From contig NZ_SMFL01000020.1 of NCBI RefSeq assembly GCF_004349265.1, positions 1 to 64,000 of the forward strand: DNA of 64,000 bases. Reading direction: 5' to 3'. Numbering within the stretch: the stretch's first letter is position 1; every line of letters begins with the position of its first letter. The position numbers and the translations under genes are program-made. This DNA is from Dyadobacter psychrotolerans (GTDB lineage Bacteria; Bacteroidota; Bacteroidia; Cytophagales; Spirosomataceae). Of the stretch, positions 7,966 through 16,737 are shown one piece after another. Under the pieces are notes generated by a model. It did not search any database and had not been told where the DNA came from. It worked only from the letters and a program-made list of their open reading frames with translations.

Positions 7966-9039
7966 ATGTCTGCTACTAATTGTGCCCCGGCCGCTAACCG
8001 TAAAAAGCTGGGCTTCCTGGACCGTTACTTAACGTTATGGATTTTTCTGGCCATGGCCATTGGCGTAGGCCTTGGCAATTTTGTTCCCTCATTGCCGGAT
8101 TACATCAACAATTTTTCAAGTGGTACAACCAATATTCCGCTTGCTATTGGCCTGATCCTGATGATGTACCCGCCACTGGCCAAGGTGAAATACAACAAAA
8201 TGGGTGAAGTATTCAGAAATACCAAAGTAATGACAGCTTCGCTGGTACTGAACTGGATTATCGGGCCGGTACTTATGTTTATACTCGCCATTATCTTTCT
8301 TCCGAATCATCCGGATTATATGATCGGGTTAATTCTGATCGGTCTGGCGCGGTGTATTGCCATGGTTTTGGTCTGGAACGAGCTGGCAGAAGGAAGCCGG
8401 GAATATGCTGCCGGGCTGGTAGCATTAAACAGTGTGTTTCAGGTACTGCTTTACAGCTTTTATGCTTATTTCTTTATTACGGTTTTACCCCCATTGGTGG
8501 GATTAAAAGGACTGAATGTAAATATTACGATCGCTGAAATTGCTAAAAGTGTAGGTATTTACCTGGGTATTCCTTTTGCTGCCGGAATGATCAGCCGTTT
8601 TGGGCTGACTGCTTTGAAAGGGGAAGACTGGTATGAGAAAAAATTTATCCCTATGATATCACCTGTTACTTTGGTTGCGCTTTTAGCTACGATCATGCTC
8701 ATGTTCAGCTTGAAAGGCGAGCTTATTGTTCAGCTTCCTGGGGATGTGCTTTTAATTGCTATTCCACTGGTCATTTACTTTGCGATCATGTTTTTGGTCA
8801 GCTTCTTTATGGCAAAATCCCTGGGTGCGGATTACTCACAAAATGCTTCCATTGCCTTCACGGCGGCAGGTAACAATTTTGAACTTGCTATTGCAGTAGC
8901 TATAGGAGTATTCGGGATTAACTCCGGTCAGGCATTTGTTGGTGTAATCGGTCCGCTAGTAGAAGTACCGGCTTTGATTGCCCTGGTGAATGTGGCTTTC
9001 TGGCTGCGGGATAAATATTACAAAACTGAAATTGTCTGA
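7966..9039 (+). CDS. acr3: Arsenite efflux transporter Acr3
   Basis: A 357-residue membrane protein of the Acr3/BART superfamily with about ten transmembrane segments. The conserved functional cysteine lies in GLARCIAMVLVWN (Cys130), and the second conserved region reads SIAFTAAGNNFELAIAVAIGVFG. It exports arsenite driven by the proton gradient. The N-terminus (MSATNCAPAANRKK) is a short cytoplasmic tail before the first helix. It is the export step of the operon. Confidence 0.96.
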   Translation: MSATNCAPAANRKKLGFLDRYLTLWIFLAMAIGVGLGNFVPSLPDYINNFSSGTTNIPLAIGLILMMYPPLAKVKYNKMGEVFRNTKVMTASLVLNWIIGPVLMFILAIIFLPNHPDYMIGLILIGLARCIAMVLVWNELAEGSREYAAGLVALNSVFQVLLYSFYAYFFITVLPPLVGLKGLNVNITIAEIAKSVGIYLGIPFAAGMISRFGLTALKGEDWYEKKFIPMISPVTLVALLATIMLMFSLKGELIVQLPGDVLLIAIPLVIYFAIMFLVSFFMAKSLGADYSQNASIAFTAAGNNFELAIAVAIGVFGINSGQAFVGVIGPLVEVPALIALVNVAFWLRDKYYKTEIV

Positions 9040-9046
9040 GCCCTGC

Positions 9047-10105
9047 ATGGAGTTATATGACCTGATTATTATTGGTGGCGGGCAGAGTGCTCTGGCTTGC
9101 GGGTACTTTCTTCGCCGGGCGAATCTGAAATACATTATTTTGGATGACCAGATGCAAGGCGGTGGAGCGTGGCAGCACGTCTGGGATACTTTGACTTTAT
9201 TTTCACCGGCACAGCATAGCTCGTTGCCAGGATGGATGATGCCAAAATCAGAACATGAATTTCCTTCTAAGAAGGAAGTACTGGACTATTTGGACGCTTA
9301 TCAAAAACGCTATGATTTAAATATACAGCATGGCATAAAAGTGCAGGATGTTCAAAAAGAAGGTAAGATTTTCACTGTTTTTTCGGATCAGGGGAAGTAT
9401 CATAGTAAAACGGTGATATCGGCCACCGGTACTTTTCAAAAGCCATTTGTACCAAATGTGCCAGGTAAAGATCAGTTTAAGGGTCAGCAGCAGCATTCTT
9501 CACAGTATGTAAATGCAGATCCTTTTATCAATAAAAAAGTACTGATTGTAGGTGCCGGTAATTCCGGAGCACAGATACTGGCGGAAGTCTCAAAAGTAGC
9601 AAACACTGTTTGGGCAGCGGAAAAGGAGCCGGAATTTTTGCCCGATGATGTAGACGGCAGGGTACTTTTTGATGTGGCTTCTGCCAAATACCACGCGATG
9701 AAGGAAGGCAAAGAATTCAATGCAGCTCAGTACAATGTAGGTAATATCGTGATGGTCCCGGCAGTAAAAGAGGCACGCTCACGTGGTGTGCTGAAAACAC
9801 GGCCTACTTTTAAAACCATGTACGGGAATGGTGTTACATGGCCGCACGGCAGCCATGAAGCCTTTGATGTCGTGATTTGGTGCACGGGCTTTGGCTTTGC
9901 AACTGATCATCTTACAAATCTTGGAATTTTAAAAGAAAAAGGGAAAGCAGACTGTGAAGGCACAAGATCGAAGGAAGTAACCGGCTTATGGATGGTAGGC
10001 TACGGGAGTTTTACCGGATACGCTTCTGCTACGCTGATAGGTGTAGGCCGGTCTGCCCGGCAGACAGTTTCTGAAATTATTGAATACTTAAATTTACAAC
10101 CATGA
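9047..10105 (+). CDS. arsO: ArsO-like flavin-dependent monooxygenase
   Basis: 352 residues with an N-terminal FAD dinucleotide-binding motif (DLIIIGGGQSALACGY) and an internal NAD(P)H motif (VLIVGAGNSGAQI), the layout of flavoprotein monooxygenases annotated as ArsO in ars operons. I start it at the ATG at 9047, just after acr3; an upstream in-frame start inside acr3 is less likely. The exact substrate of ArsO is unsettled. Its stop overlaps the next start (ATGA at 10102-10105). Confidence 0.88.
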   Translation: MELYDLIIIGGGQSALACGYFLRRANLKYIILDDQMQGGGAWQHVWDTLTLFSPAQHSSLPGWMMPKSEHEFPSKKEVLDYLDAYQKRYDLNIQHGIKVQDVQKEGKIFTVFSDQGKYHSKTVISATGTFQKPFVPNVPGKDQFKGQQQHSSQYVNADPFINKKVLIVGAGNSGAQILAEVSKVANTVWAAEKEPEFLPDDVDGRVLFDVASAKYHAMKEGKEFNAAQYNVGNIVMVPAVKEARSRGVLKTRPTFKTMYGNGVTWPHGSHEAFDVVIWCTGFGFATDHLTNLGILKEKGKADCEGTRSKEVTGLWMVGYGSFTGYASATLIGVGRSARQTVSEIIEYLNLQP

Positions 10106-10878
10106 AAATTGCCCTTTTTTCAGATATCCATGCGAACCTGCCTGCCTTAGAGGCGTTTTTTAAAGACGTTGAAACACGTGATACAGATGCCATTTATTGC
10201 CTGGGTGATCTGGTAGGCTATAATATTTGGCCCAATGAAGTAGTTGATGAAATCAGAAAACGGGGTATCCCCACCATAGCCGGTAATTATGACTTCGGCA
10301 TTGGAAGGAGCAGCGACGATTGTGGATGTGCCTACAAAACCGATGATGAAAAAGAGAATGGAAAAGTATCTATTGCTTATACAAATCAGATTGTAAAGGA
10401 TGAGCAAAGGGCATACCTGCGTACTTTGCCAGCTCATATCCGGCTGGAATTTCAATTGAATGAAAAGCTTTTGCAAGTGCTTTTGGTTCACGGCAGCCCG
10501 CGCCGGATCAATGAGTATTTGTTTGAAGACCGGCAGGAGCAAAGCATGATCCGGATCATGGAGCAGGCAAATGCAGATGTGATGCTCTTTGGCCATACAC
10601 ACAAACCGTATCATAGAATTTTGGATTCAGTTCAGACAGACGGCAGTGATCATTTCCGTCATGCGATCAATATCGGATCTGTTGGCAAACCCAAGGATGG
10701 CGATTCTAGGGGTGGTTATGTAATCCTGAATATTGGGCAGGATGCATCCATATCAAATAAGGACAGCATTGCGGTAGAATTTATACGTTTTGATTATGAT
10801 GTTGAAAAAGCAGCCAAAGCCGTAGAAGACAGTATTCTTCCTGATGCTTACGCAGAATCCTTACGAACCGGCAAATGA
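10102..10878 (+). CDS. Metallophosphoesterase, first of a tandem pair
   Basis: 258 residues of the YfcE/calcineurin-like fold with the usual metal ligands in order: FSDIHANLPAL (D-x-H), GDLVGYN, GNYD (the family's GNHD with Tyr for His), VHGSPR and GHTHKPY. Its paralogue at 10875 keeps GNHD. It is translationally coupled to arsO and to its paralogue by ATGA overlaps. Such enzymes cleave phosphomono- or diesters; a link to arsenate esters or nucleotide stress signals is speculative. No signal peptide, so cytoplasmic. Confidence 0.87.
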   Translation: MKIALFSDIHANLPALEAFFKDVETRDTDAIYCLGDLVGYNIWPNEVVDEIRKRGIPTIAGNYDFGIGRSSDDCGCAYKTDDEKENGKVSIAYTNQIVKDEQRAYLRTLPAHIRLEFQLNEKLLQVLLVHGSPRRINEYLFEDRQEQSMIRIMEQANADVMLFGHTHKPYHRILDSVQTDGSDHFRHAINIGSVGKPKDGDSRGGYVILNIGQDASISNKDSIAVEFIRFDYDVEKAAKAVEDSILPDAYAESLRTGK

Positions 10879-11624
10879 GAATAGCATTACTATCTGATAT
10901 CCATGCCAATCTTCCTGCTTTTGAAGCAGTCCTTGAAGATCTGGAAAAACAAAAACCGGATGCGGTTTACTGCCTGGGTGATCTGGTCGGCTATAACGTC
11001 TGGCCAAACCAGATAATTGGTTTGATCCGCAAACATGGAATTGCCACCATTGCAGGAAACCATGATCTGAAAGTCTCTAAAATACTTCCATCAGAAGGTG
11101 AATGCAGCAAAGAGCAAAGCAGTGATTATGCTTATAAGCTTGTTGGCTCTAAGGAGCGGGAATATCTTTTGACACTTCCCAGGCATTTGAAACTTGAATT
11201 TCAGCTCAATGACGATCATTTAAATATGCTTTTGGTACACGGCAGTCCCCGAAGTATCAATGAATATCTTTTAAAAGAACTTCCGGAGCAGTATATATTG
11301 GAAATACTCAAAGAGTTCAAAGCCGATATCCTATGCTTTGGCCATTCGCATAAGCCTTATCACCGCATCGTCAATTCTGGGGAGAATGGTATGGATCATT
11401 ACCATCACCTGATCAATACCGGCTCAGTCGGAAAGCCAAAAGACGGCGATGCAAGGGCTTGTTATGTCATGCTTACCATTGATCCGCAAGCAACTGTAAC
11501 AAGTCCTAGCGGTATTCAGGTTGAATTTATCCGGGTGAATTATGATGTTGAAAAAGCAGCAAAGGCGATCGAGAATAGCTTGCTGCCTGATGCATTTGCA
11601 GATAATCTTAGAAAAGCTTACTAA
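10875..11624 (+). CDS. Metallophosphoesterase, second of a tandem pair
   Basis: 249 residues, clearly paralogous to the preceding protein along the whole length (same start LSDIHANLPAFEA and near-identical C-terminus DVEKAAKAIE). All metal-binding motifs are intact: D-x-H, GDLVGYN, GNHD, VHGSPR and GHSHKPY. The pair probably arose by duplication. With one copy altered at the GN(H/Y)D motif, they may differ in activity or form a heteromer (inference). Confidence 0.87.
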   Translation: MRIALLSDIHANLPAFEAVLEDLEKQKPDAVYCLGDLVGYNVWPNQIIGLIRKHGIATIAGNHDLKVSKILPSEGECSKEQSSDYAYKLVGSKEREYLLTLPRHLKLEFQLNDDHLNMLLVHGSPRSINEYLLKELPEQYILEILKEFKADILCFGHSHKPYHRIVNSGENGMDHYHHLINTGSVGKPKDGDARACYVMLTIDPQATVTSPSGIQVEFIRVNYDVEKAAKAIENSLLPDAFADNLRKAY

Positions 11625-11635
11625 ACAATTGGGTT

Positions 11636-12013
11636 ATGGATTTTCCAAAAGAATTACGTTATTCCACTGACCACGAGTGGGTAAGTATTAAAGATGATAT
11701 TGCTACAATCGGGATTACCGAATTTGCTCAAAGTGAACTGGGTGACATCGTATTTTTAGAATTACCTGACAGTGGACAGGCTTTTAAAACGGGTGAAGTT
11801 TTTGGAAATGTGGAAGCGGTTAAGACTGTATCGGATCTATTTATGCCCTTGTCCGGCCAGGTAATCCAGATCAATCCTTCACTGGCTTCTGAGCCTGAGC
11901 TTTTAAACGAAGATCCCTATGGTGAAGGATGGATTATGCAGATCAAAGGGTTTTCTGTCAGTGAATTTGAAGCACTTCTTTCCGCTGATCAGTATCAAAG
12001 CCAGGTCGGATAA
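11636..12013 (+). CDS. gcvH: Glycine cleavage system H protein (lipoyl carrier)
   Basis: 125 residues, the normal length of GcvH, with the lipoyl-lysine motif GNVEAVKTVSDL (Lys63) and the flanking conserved segments YSTDHEWV, GITEFAQSELGDIVF and LNEDPYGEGWI. It carries the lipoamide arm of the glycine cleavage complex, but no gcvT, gcvP or lpd gene is in the window. It lies 11 bp after the metallophosphoesterase pair inside the ars operon. Reduced lipoyl groups bind trivalent arsenic, so a spare or decoy lipoyl carrier is a possible reason for its presence. Confidence 0.92.
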   Translation: MDFPKELRYSTDHEWVSIKDDIATIGITEFAQSELGDIVFLELPDSGQAFKTGEVFGNVEAVKTVSDLFMPLSGQVIQINPSLASEPELLNEDPYGEGWIMQIKGFSVSEFEALLSADQYQSQVG

Positions 12014-12032
12014 CCAGTTGATTTTATATGTT

Positions 12033-12374
12033 ATGAAAATATTACTCTTCTCTGTCATTATGCTTTTCCAAAGTGTTTGGACCCGATCAGTATCAACTAT
12101 AAAGGAAGATTCTTCGTATCAAATCAGCAAGCAATTGTCATCCGTGCTTTCCTATCCTATAAGTCTTTACAGGGACAAAGACAGGGTTGTTGTCATACAA
12201 TTTTATCTTAATGAAGGCAATACAATAGCGAGAGTAAAAGTGCTGTGTGAAAATGAAGATCTTCGCTTTGACCTGATCCGGCAGCTAACAGGCAGGAAAT
12301 TAAACCTTAGTGCAAAATATTCTTTTCAAGAATATACCGTTAGGCTGCATTTTCCCAAAGATCAGAATCTTTAA
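12033..12374 (+). CDS. Small secreted protein of unknown function, last gene of the ars operon
   Basis: 113 residues starting with a signal peptide (MKILLFSVIMLFQSVWTRS) from the ATG at 12033, 19 bp after gcvH. The mature part (about 94 residues) has alternating strands (RVVVIQFYLNEGNTIARVKV) and no cysteine cluster beyond a single Cys. It faintly resembles small periplasmic TonB-like carboxy-terminal folds, but I do not recognise the family. An operon terminator follows. Confidence 0.6.
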   Translation: MKILLFSVIMLFQSVWTRSVSTIKEDSSYQISKQLSSVLSYPISLYRDKDRVVVIQFYLNEGNTIARVKVLCENEDLRFDLIRQLTGRKLNLSAKYSFQEYTVRLHFPKDQNL

Positions 12375-12400
12375 ATTTCTGTAATTAAAATCTTTGACAT

Positions 12401-12434
12401 TACGCCAAGTAACTAGATATAGTTGCTTGGCGTA
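12401..12434 (+). terminator. Terminator of the ars operon
   Basis: TACGCCAAGTAACT (12401-12414) pairs with AGTTGCTTGGCGTA (12421-12434) with one mismatch around a 6-nt loop, and is followed by TCCTTT. It lies 27 bp after the last ars gene. Confidence 0.7.
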
Positions 12435-12476
12435 TCCTTTCATCGTCCGCGACTGCGGCCTATTTGTAACGAAACC

Positions 12477-12607
12477 TCATTTGATGATTTTTTTGTAATC
12501 CTGGAATTGGATATCGTTTTCGGATAGAATTTTATAGACGGTAGCGGTCGAAGGAATTTTGAACGCTTTCATAATATCCCGGATACTACGTTCTTACTTG
12601 TAAGCAC
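12477..12607 (-). pseudogene. Duplicated 3' fragment of the resolvase gene
   Basis: 123 bp (12485-12607) repeat the end of tnpR (12682-12804) directly, 197 bp apart, with roughly half a dozen substitutions. The minus strand encodes the last 40 or so resolvase residues (ERSIRDIMKAFKIPSTATVY) with an in-frame stop at the upstream edge and its own ending YKKIIK. The divergence points to a leftover of an earlier resolvase copy or old recombination, not a recent slip. Confidence 0.8.
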
Positions 12608-12664
12608 TAAGAGGTTCTCATTACAACCGTGCGAAAATTTACGGTTTCTAACTAATATCTTAGT

Positions 12665-13273
12665 TTATTTAGGAGTGGTTTTGATTTTTTTGTAATCCTG
12701 GAATTGGATATCGTTTTCAGATAGAATTTTATAGACCGTTGCGGTGGAAGGAATTTTGAACGCTTTCATAATATCCCGGATACTACGTTCTTGCTTGTAA
12801 GCACCAATAACCATGGGAGCAATTTCCTTGTAATGGGGCGACAGCCCTTTTGGCCGGCCACCATTGCGGCCTCTTGCACGGGCTGCTTCTTGTCCCGCCC
12901 TGGTTCTACGGATCAACCGCTTTCTTTCATGTTCAGCCAAAAGAGCAAACAGCTTGAAAACAAACTCTCCCGTTTCGGTAGTGGTATCAATCAGCGATTG
13001 CGACAGACTTTTGAATAAAATCCCCTTATGGTTTAATTCATCGACAAACATGATCAGCTCCAGGGTTGTTCTACCTAGCCTGTCAATATCCCAGACGACC
13101 AATTCATCCCCTTTTCTAAGTATATCTTTTACACGCTCAAACTCCGGACGGATTTTTGAGGTCCCGGATACCTTCTCCTGGTAAATTTTATCACAACCAT
13201 AGTTATTAAGCGCGTCCAATTGCAACTGCTGGTTCTGCTCCTCCTTGGAAACCCTAACATATCCGATCCTCAT
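12665..13273 (-). CDS. tnpR: Serine resolvase of the Tn3-family transposon
   Basis: 202 residues: N-terminal resolvase domain with the catalytic serine in GYVRVSKEEQ (Ser9), the arginine-bearing WDIDRLGRT and AEHERKRLIRRTRAG segments, and a C-terminal helix-turn-helix (RSIRDIMKAFKIPSTATVYK). It resolves the cointegrate formed in replicative Tn3 transposition at a res site, here most likely in the 200-bp gap to the divergent transposase gene. Confidence 0.95.
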   Translation of the reverse strand: MRIGYVRVSKEEQNQQLQLDALNNYGCDKIYQEKVSGTSKIRPEFERVKDILRKGDELVVWDIDRLGRTTLELIMFVDELNHKGILFKSLSQSLIDTTTETGEFVFKLFALLAEHERKRLIRRTRAGQEAARARGRNGGRPKGLSPHYKEIAPMVIGAYKQERSIRDIMKAFKIPSTATVYKILSENDIQFQDYKKIKTTPK

Positions 13274-13473
13274 AAAATGTTTTTAATTTCATAAAACCTG
13301 ACACTAATTACGTAAAATAAAATTAGATTTCACAAACGGGAATATGAAATACTTGACAGATGTTAAAACGGGAAAAACTGACTGGTTTGAAGCAATACTT
13401 AAGATTTTATAAAACCCTTCATTTTTCTGTAACAGTTCGATGACATTGCAATAACTCCAAAACTCAATTTCAT
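13274..13473. promoter_or_regulatory. Putative res site between divergent tnpR and tnpA
   Basis: A 200-bp AT-rich gap with several imperfect repeats of a TTTTATGAAAT / ATTTCATAAAA type near 13279-13296 and 13408-13424. In Tn3-group elements with divergent tnpR and tnpA this is where the three resolvase-binding subsites and both promoters lie. I could not resolve exact subsites by eye. Confidence 0.5.
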
Positions 13474-16400
13474 ATGCCCAGAAAAGAATATCTGACTTCG
13501 GAAGAACGGACAAGGTTTGACAACCCTCCAATCCTGAATGCTGATCAAAGGCCGATTTTCCTGGAGGTCCCACAATGGGCTGCTGAATATGTCAAGACTT
13601 TGCAGACACCTTCCAATAAAGTTGGCTTTCTTTTGCAGGTTGGATACTTCCGGATTGTCAGCCGGTTTTTTGGATCGAACCGTTTTCATCAAAGTGATGT
13701 GGATTATGTAGCAGAAAGAATTTCGGTTGATGTCAACGCAGTGCAGATGACTAGTTACGAAGGACGGACTTCGCTCAGGCACCGGGAGGACATTCTTTTA
13801 TATTTTGGTTTTGCCGCCTTTGAAAAATCTTCAATTGAAGCGTTGACCGAAGAAACACAGAGACTGGCCCATGTACAGACCAGGCCATACCTGATATTTG
13901 AAGGTATGGTTGGCTTTCTTCAGGCACACCATATTGAAATCCCTACCTACCAAAGCCTGAAAACAATTTTGGATAAAGCCCTTGCCAGTTTCGAGCAGAA
14001 TCTAGAGTCGATTTTAAGTAAATATTTAACAGCGGCTGATGTTTTACTTTTAGACCAGCTTCTAGTCGAACACAGTTCTTACCAGGAAGATAGCAGACGA
14101 CATTTAAAGGTGAAACGTTATGAGATTACCTTTTTTAAACGGGTCTCTCAATCCATGGAGACAAAACAGATCCATGAGCGGGTGACCAACTTTCGAAGTT
14201 TAAAGACCATGTATTTGCAGCTGTTACCGGTTGCAAAGCGCTTAAAGCTTTCAGATCCAACAATTCAATTTTATGCCGAATATGTTATCAATAACCAGGT
14301 ACCGCAGATAGCTACACGCAGCACCAACCGTTATCTGCTTTTGATATCCTTTATCATCCACCAATACTATATGCTGGGGGATGCACTTATCCTGACCTTG
14401 AATAGCGCGGTCACTAATTATGTCAATGGATGTGAGAACTTAGTAAAACAAGAGCTTTATCAAAACAGGATGCAGACTGCGCAGCTGGTCAGCAGTGTTG
14501 CCAATCGAAGTAATACCCACATTGATGTTTTGGGAACCATTGAAAAAATCATTGCTGATACTACAATGGAACCTTTGGCCAAAGTGACCTTGATTGAACA
14601 GCTTTTTAAAAACAAACGGTTATCTCAAAAGCTCTTACAAGAAGACCAAAAACGCCTTAAAGATTTAAAGGAAACCAATCAAAAGATAAATGACCGGGAA
14701 GATTTTTATCAGATGCTGGAAAAAAATGCATCAAAGCTAAATGGTAAGGTTAGCGATATTGTAAAAGTACTGATCCCAAGTGCTTCTTCCTCCGGGAAGG
14801 ACATCCTTGCAGCGGTCCGGTACTACCAGGAAAAGAATGGTGCTATTCTTACGCGGGCGTCGGTACCAACTAATTTCTTAGGAATGGAGCAGCAGCAGCG
14901 GGTGTTGACCTCGGAAGGCAAATTACGGACAGGTTTATATAAAGTTTTCCTGTTTCAGGAAATCCGGGATAATATCAAGTCAGGGGCACTCCCGATTGAT
15001 TCATCCTATGATTACCGCAGTTTTGACGAGTATGAGATACCACCGGCGCTTTGGAACAAAGAAAAGGAAAAGCTGATTGAACAAGCCGGTTTAACAGCTT
15101 TTGCCGATTCTCGGAAAACCCTGCTGAAATTAAATGAAAGGTTAAATGCCCAGATTAAATTAACCAATGAGCATATAGAAGCAGGCAGTAACAAACAGGT
15201 GTACTTCGACCCCACCGGTGACTGGCACCTAATGAAAGATAAACGTTTAGAAGAAATCACAGATTTGGAATCGCTATATCCCCAGGAATATGTCATTCCA
15301 CTAATTGAAGTTCTCTCAACCGTCCAAAATGCAACCGGCTTTATTTCCTCGTTTATTCATGGTGGAATTGATCATATCCCCAAACGCCCGGAAGAGAATT
15401 TGTTCTTTGCAGCCATTCTTGGGTTTGGGTGCAATATTGGTATCCGTAAATTCTCGTTCATGTCCAAAGGCATCCGGACCAGTTCACTGGAAACAACTGC
15501 ACTCCAATATTTTTCACCAGAGACTGTAATACAGGCAAATGATAAGGTGCTTGCGTTTAGCAATGCCTTACCACTTACCCAGCATTATAGAAAAGGGGCT
15601 GACTTTGTTCATACTTCCAGTGATGGCCAAAAGTTCGATGTTTCCGTGGCATCTCTGGTCGCTTCTCCTTCTTTTAAGTACTTTGGAAATGGAAGGGGCG
15701 TTACCATGTATTCCTTTCTGGATGAAGCTGGGCAGTTATTTTATTCGACAGTATTCAGCGCAGCAGAACCCGAATCACACTACGTTTTGGATGGCCTTAC
15801 CCACAATGAAGTGATTATTTCCAATGCGCATTCAACAGACACACATGGTTTTAGTGAACCTGTATTTGCCGTAACCGGCCTTTTGGGAATTGAATTCCGT
15901 CCCAGGTTTGCAAGGTTTCATCATCAGCAGCTTTATTCCATTGACGAAGCGCGGACTTATCGTGAGTTGAATTATAAGATTGTTCCTGGTCTCAAAATCA
16001 ATTTGGTCCATCTCGAAAATCATTGGGACGAAATTTTAAGACTTGTTTGCACGATTAAGTTGGGTTATGCCAAAGCATCAACTTTGTTTAGGCGTCTTAA
16101 TTCATATTCGAAACAACACCCGCTTTACAAGGCGCTTAAAGATTTGGGAAGGCTCTACAAAACCGCATACGTCTACCAATATATGGATGATGAGTTAATC
16201 CGTAAGTCAGTGTCAGGATCGCTTTCTAAAATCGAAAGCAGCAATAACTTTTCCAAGGCTATCACCGTAGGCAATAACCAGGAATTAATCTGGGCCACCA
16301 GGAAAGAACAATTAACAGCAGAAGGTTGTAAAAGGCTGATAGCAAATGCAGTGAACACTTATAATCTGTTGTTGTTATCCGAAAAATTGGTAGCAGCTGA

Positions 16401-16560
16401 GTCCGAAGAGAACAGGAAAATCCTTTTGAAAAAAATTCTTGCAACTTCTACCCACAGTTGGGCACATATTAACCTGGTGGGAGAATATGACTTCTCAGAT
16501 GGTAAGGACTACAAAATGTTTGATTTGGGCTCTATTATGGATCTAAACCTAACGCCTTAG
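13474..16560 (+). CDS. tnpA: Tn3-family transposase
   Basis: 1028 residues, normal for Tn3 transposases (about 950-1030). The C-terminal half carries the family's DDE region, including TDTHGFSEPVFAVTGLLG and FRPRFARFHHQQLYS, and the N-terminal half the DUF4158-like end-binding part. It ends 34 bp before the right inverted repeat, the normal position. No frameshift or internal stop, so the element could be active. Confidence 0.96.
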   Translation: MPRKEYLTSEERTRFDNPPILNADQRPIFLEVPQWAAEYVKTLQTPSNKVGFLLQVGYFRIVSRFFGSNRFHQSDVDYVAERISVDVNAVQMTSYEGRTSLRHREDILLYFGFAAFEKSSIEALTEETQRLAHVQTRPYLIFEGMVGFLQAHHIEIPTYQSLKTILDKALASFEQNLESILSKYLTAADVLLLDQLLVEHSSYQEDSRRHLKVKRYEITFFKRVSQSMETKQIHERVTNFRSLKTMYLQLLPVAKRLKLSDPTIQFYAEYVINNQVPQIATRSTNRYLLLISFIIHQYYMLGDALILTLNSAVTNYVNGCENLVKQELYQNRMQTAQLVSSVANRSNTHIDVLGTIEKIIADTTMEPLAKVTLIEQLFKNKRLSQKLLQEDQKRLKDLKETNQKINDREDFYQMLEKNASKLNGKVSDIVKVLIPSASSSGKDILAAVRYYQEKNGAILTRASVPTNFLGMEQQQRVLTSEGKLRTGLYKVFLFQEIRDNIKSGALPIDSSYDYRSFDEYEIPPALWNKEKEKLIEQAGLTAFADSRKTLLKLNERLNAQIKLTNEHIEAGSNKQVYFDPTGDWHLMKDKRLEEITDLESLYPQEYVIPLIEVLSTVQNATGFISSFIHGGIDHIPKRPEENLFFAAILGFGCNIGIRKFSFMSKGIRTSSLETTALQYFSPETVIQANDKVLAFSNALPLTQHYRKGADFVHTSSDGQKFDVSVASLVASPSFKYFGNGRGVTMYSFLDEAGQLFYSTVFSAAEPESHYVLDGLTHNEVIISNAHSTDTHGFSEPVFAVTGLLGIEFRPRFARFHHQQLYSIDEARTYRELNYKIVPGLKINLVHLENHWDEILRLVCTIKLGYAKASTLFRRLNSYSKQHPLYKALKDLGRLYKTAYVYQYMDDELIRKSVSGSLSKIESSNNFSKAITVGNNQELIWATRKEQLTAEGCKRLIANAVNTYNLLLLSEKLVAAESEENRKILLKKILATSTHSWAHINLVGEYDFSDGKDYKMFDLGSIMDLNLTP

Positions 16561-16594
16561 AATTTAATATTCCGGACTTGTAATAAATAAAAAT

Positions 16595-16642
16595 CCTACA
16601 CGAAAGTCGTGACGGTTTTTCTCCCTTTCTTTAGTTTACCCC
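16595..16642 (-). repeat. Right terminal inverted repeat of the Tn3-family transposon
   Basis: Reverse complement of 5082-5129 with two mismatches; the outer end reads ...TTTAGTTTACCCC. Sequence outside it (from 16643) shows no 5-bp match with the left flank. Confidence 0.9.
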
Positions 16643-16737
16643 ATGACTTGAAAAAGCCACAGCAATAAGTCAAACTATAAATGAATGGGTTACACTAAAT
16701 CCTGGGAGGTTGCCAGATAGATGCCCGACCGCCGCCT

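Larger units (their letters stand above)
5082..16642. mobile_element. Tn3-family transposon carrying an arsenic-resistance operon
   Basis: The ends are 48-bp inverted repeats (5082-5129 and 16595-16642) that match at 46 of 48 positions and begin GGGG, as in Tn3-family ends. Inside lie a Tn3-type transposase of 1028 residues, a divergent serine resolvase and an intervening res-like region; the passengers occupy 5236-12374. The flanking 5-mers (AGTTT on the left, ATGAC on the right) do not match, so the expected 5-bp target duplication is missing and one flank has probably been rearranged since insertion. Confidence 0.88.

Noticed and set aside
16643..16670. Second MBL-rhodanese gene tail to the right of the transposon (reads ...HGVN, stop)
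   Set aside because: The similarity comes only from the inverted repeat itself, which encodes GVN-stop at either end.
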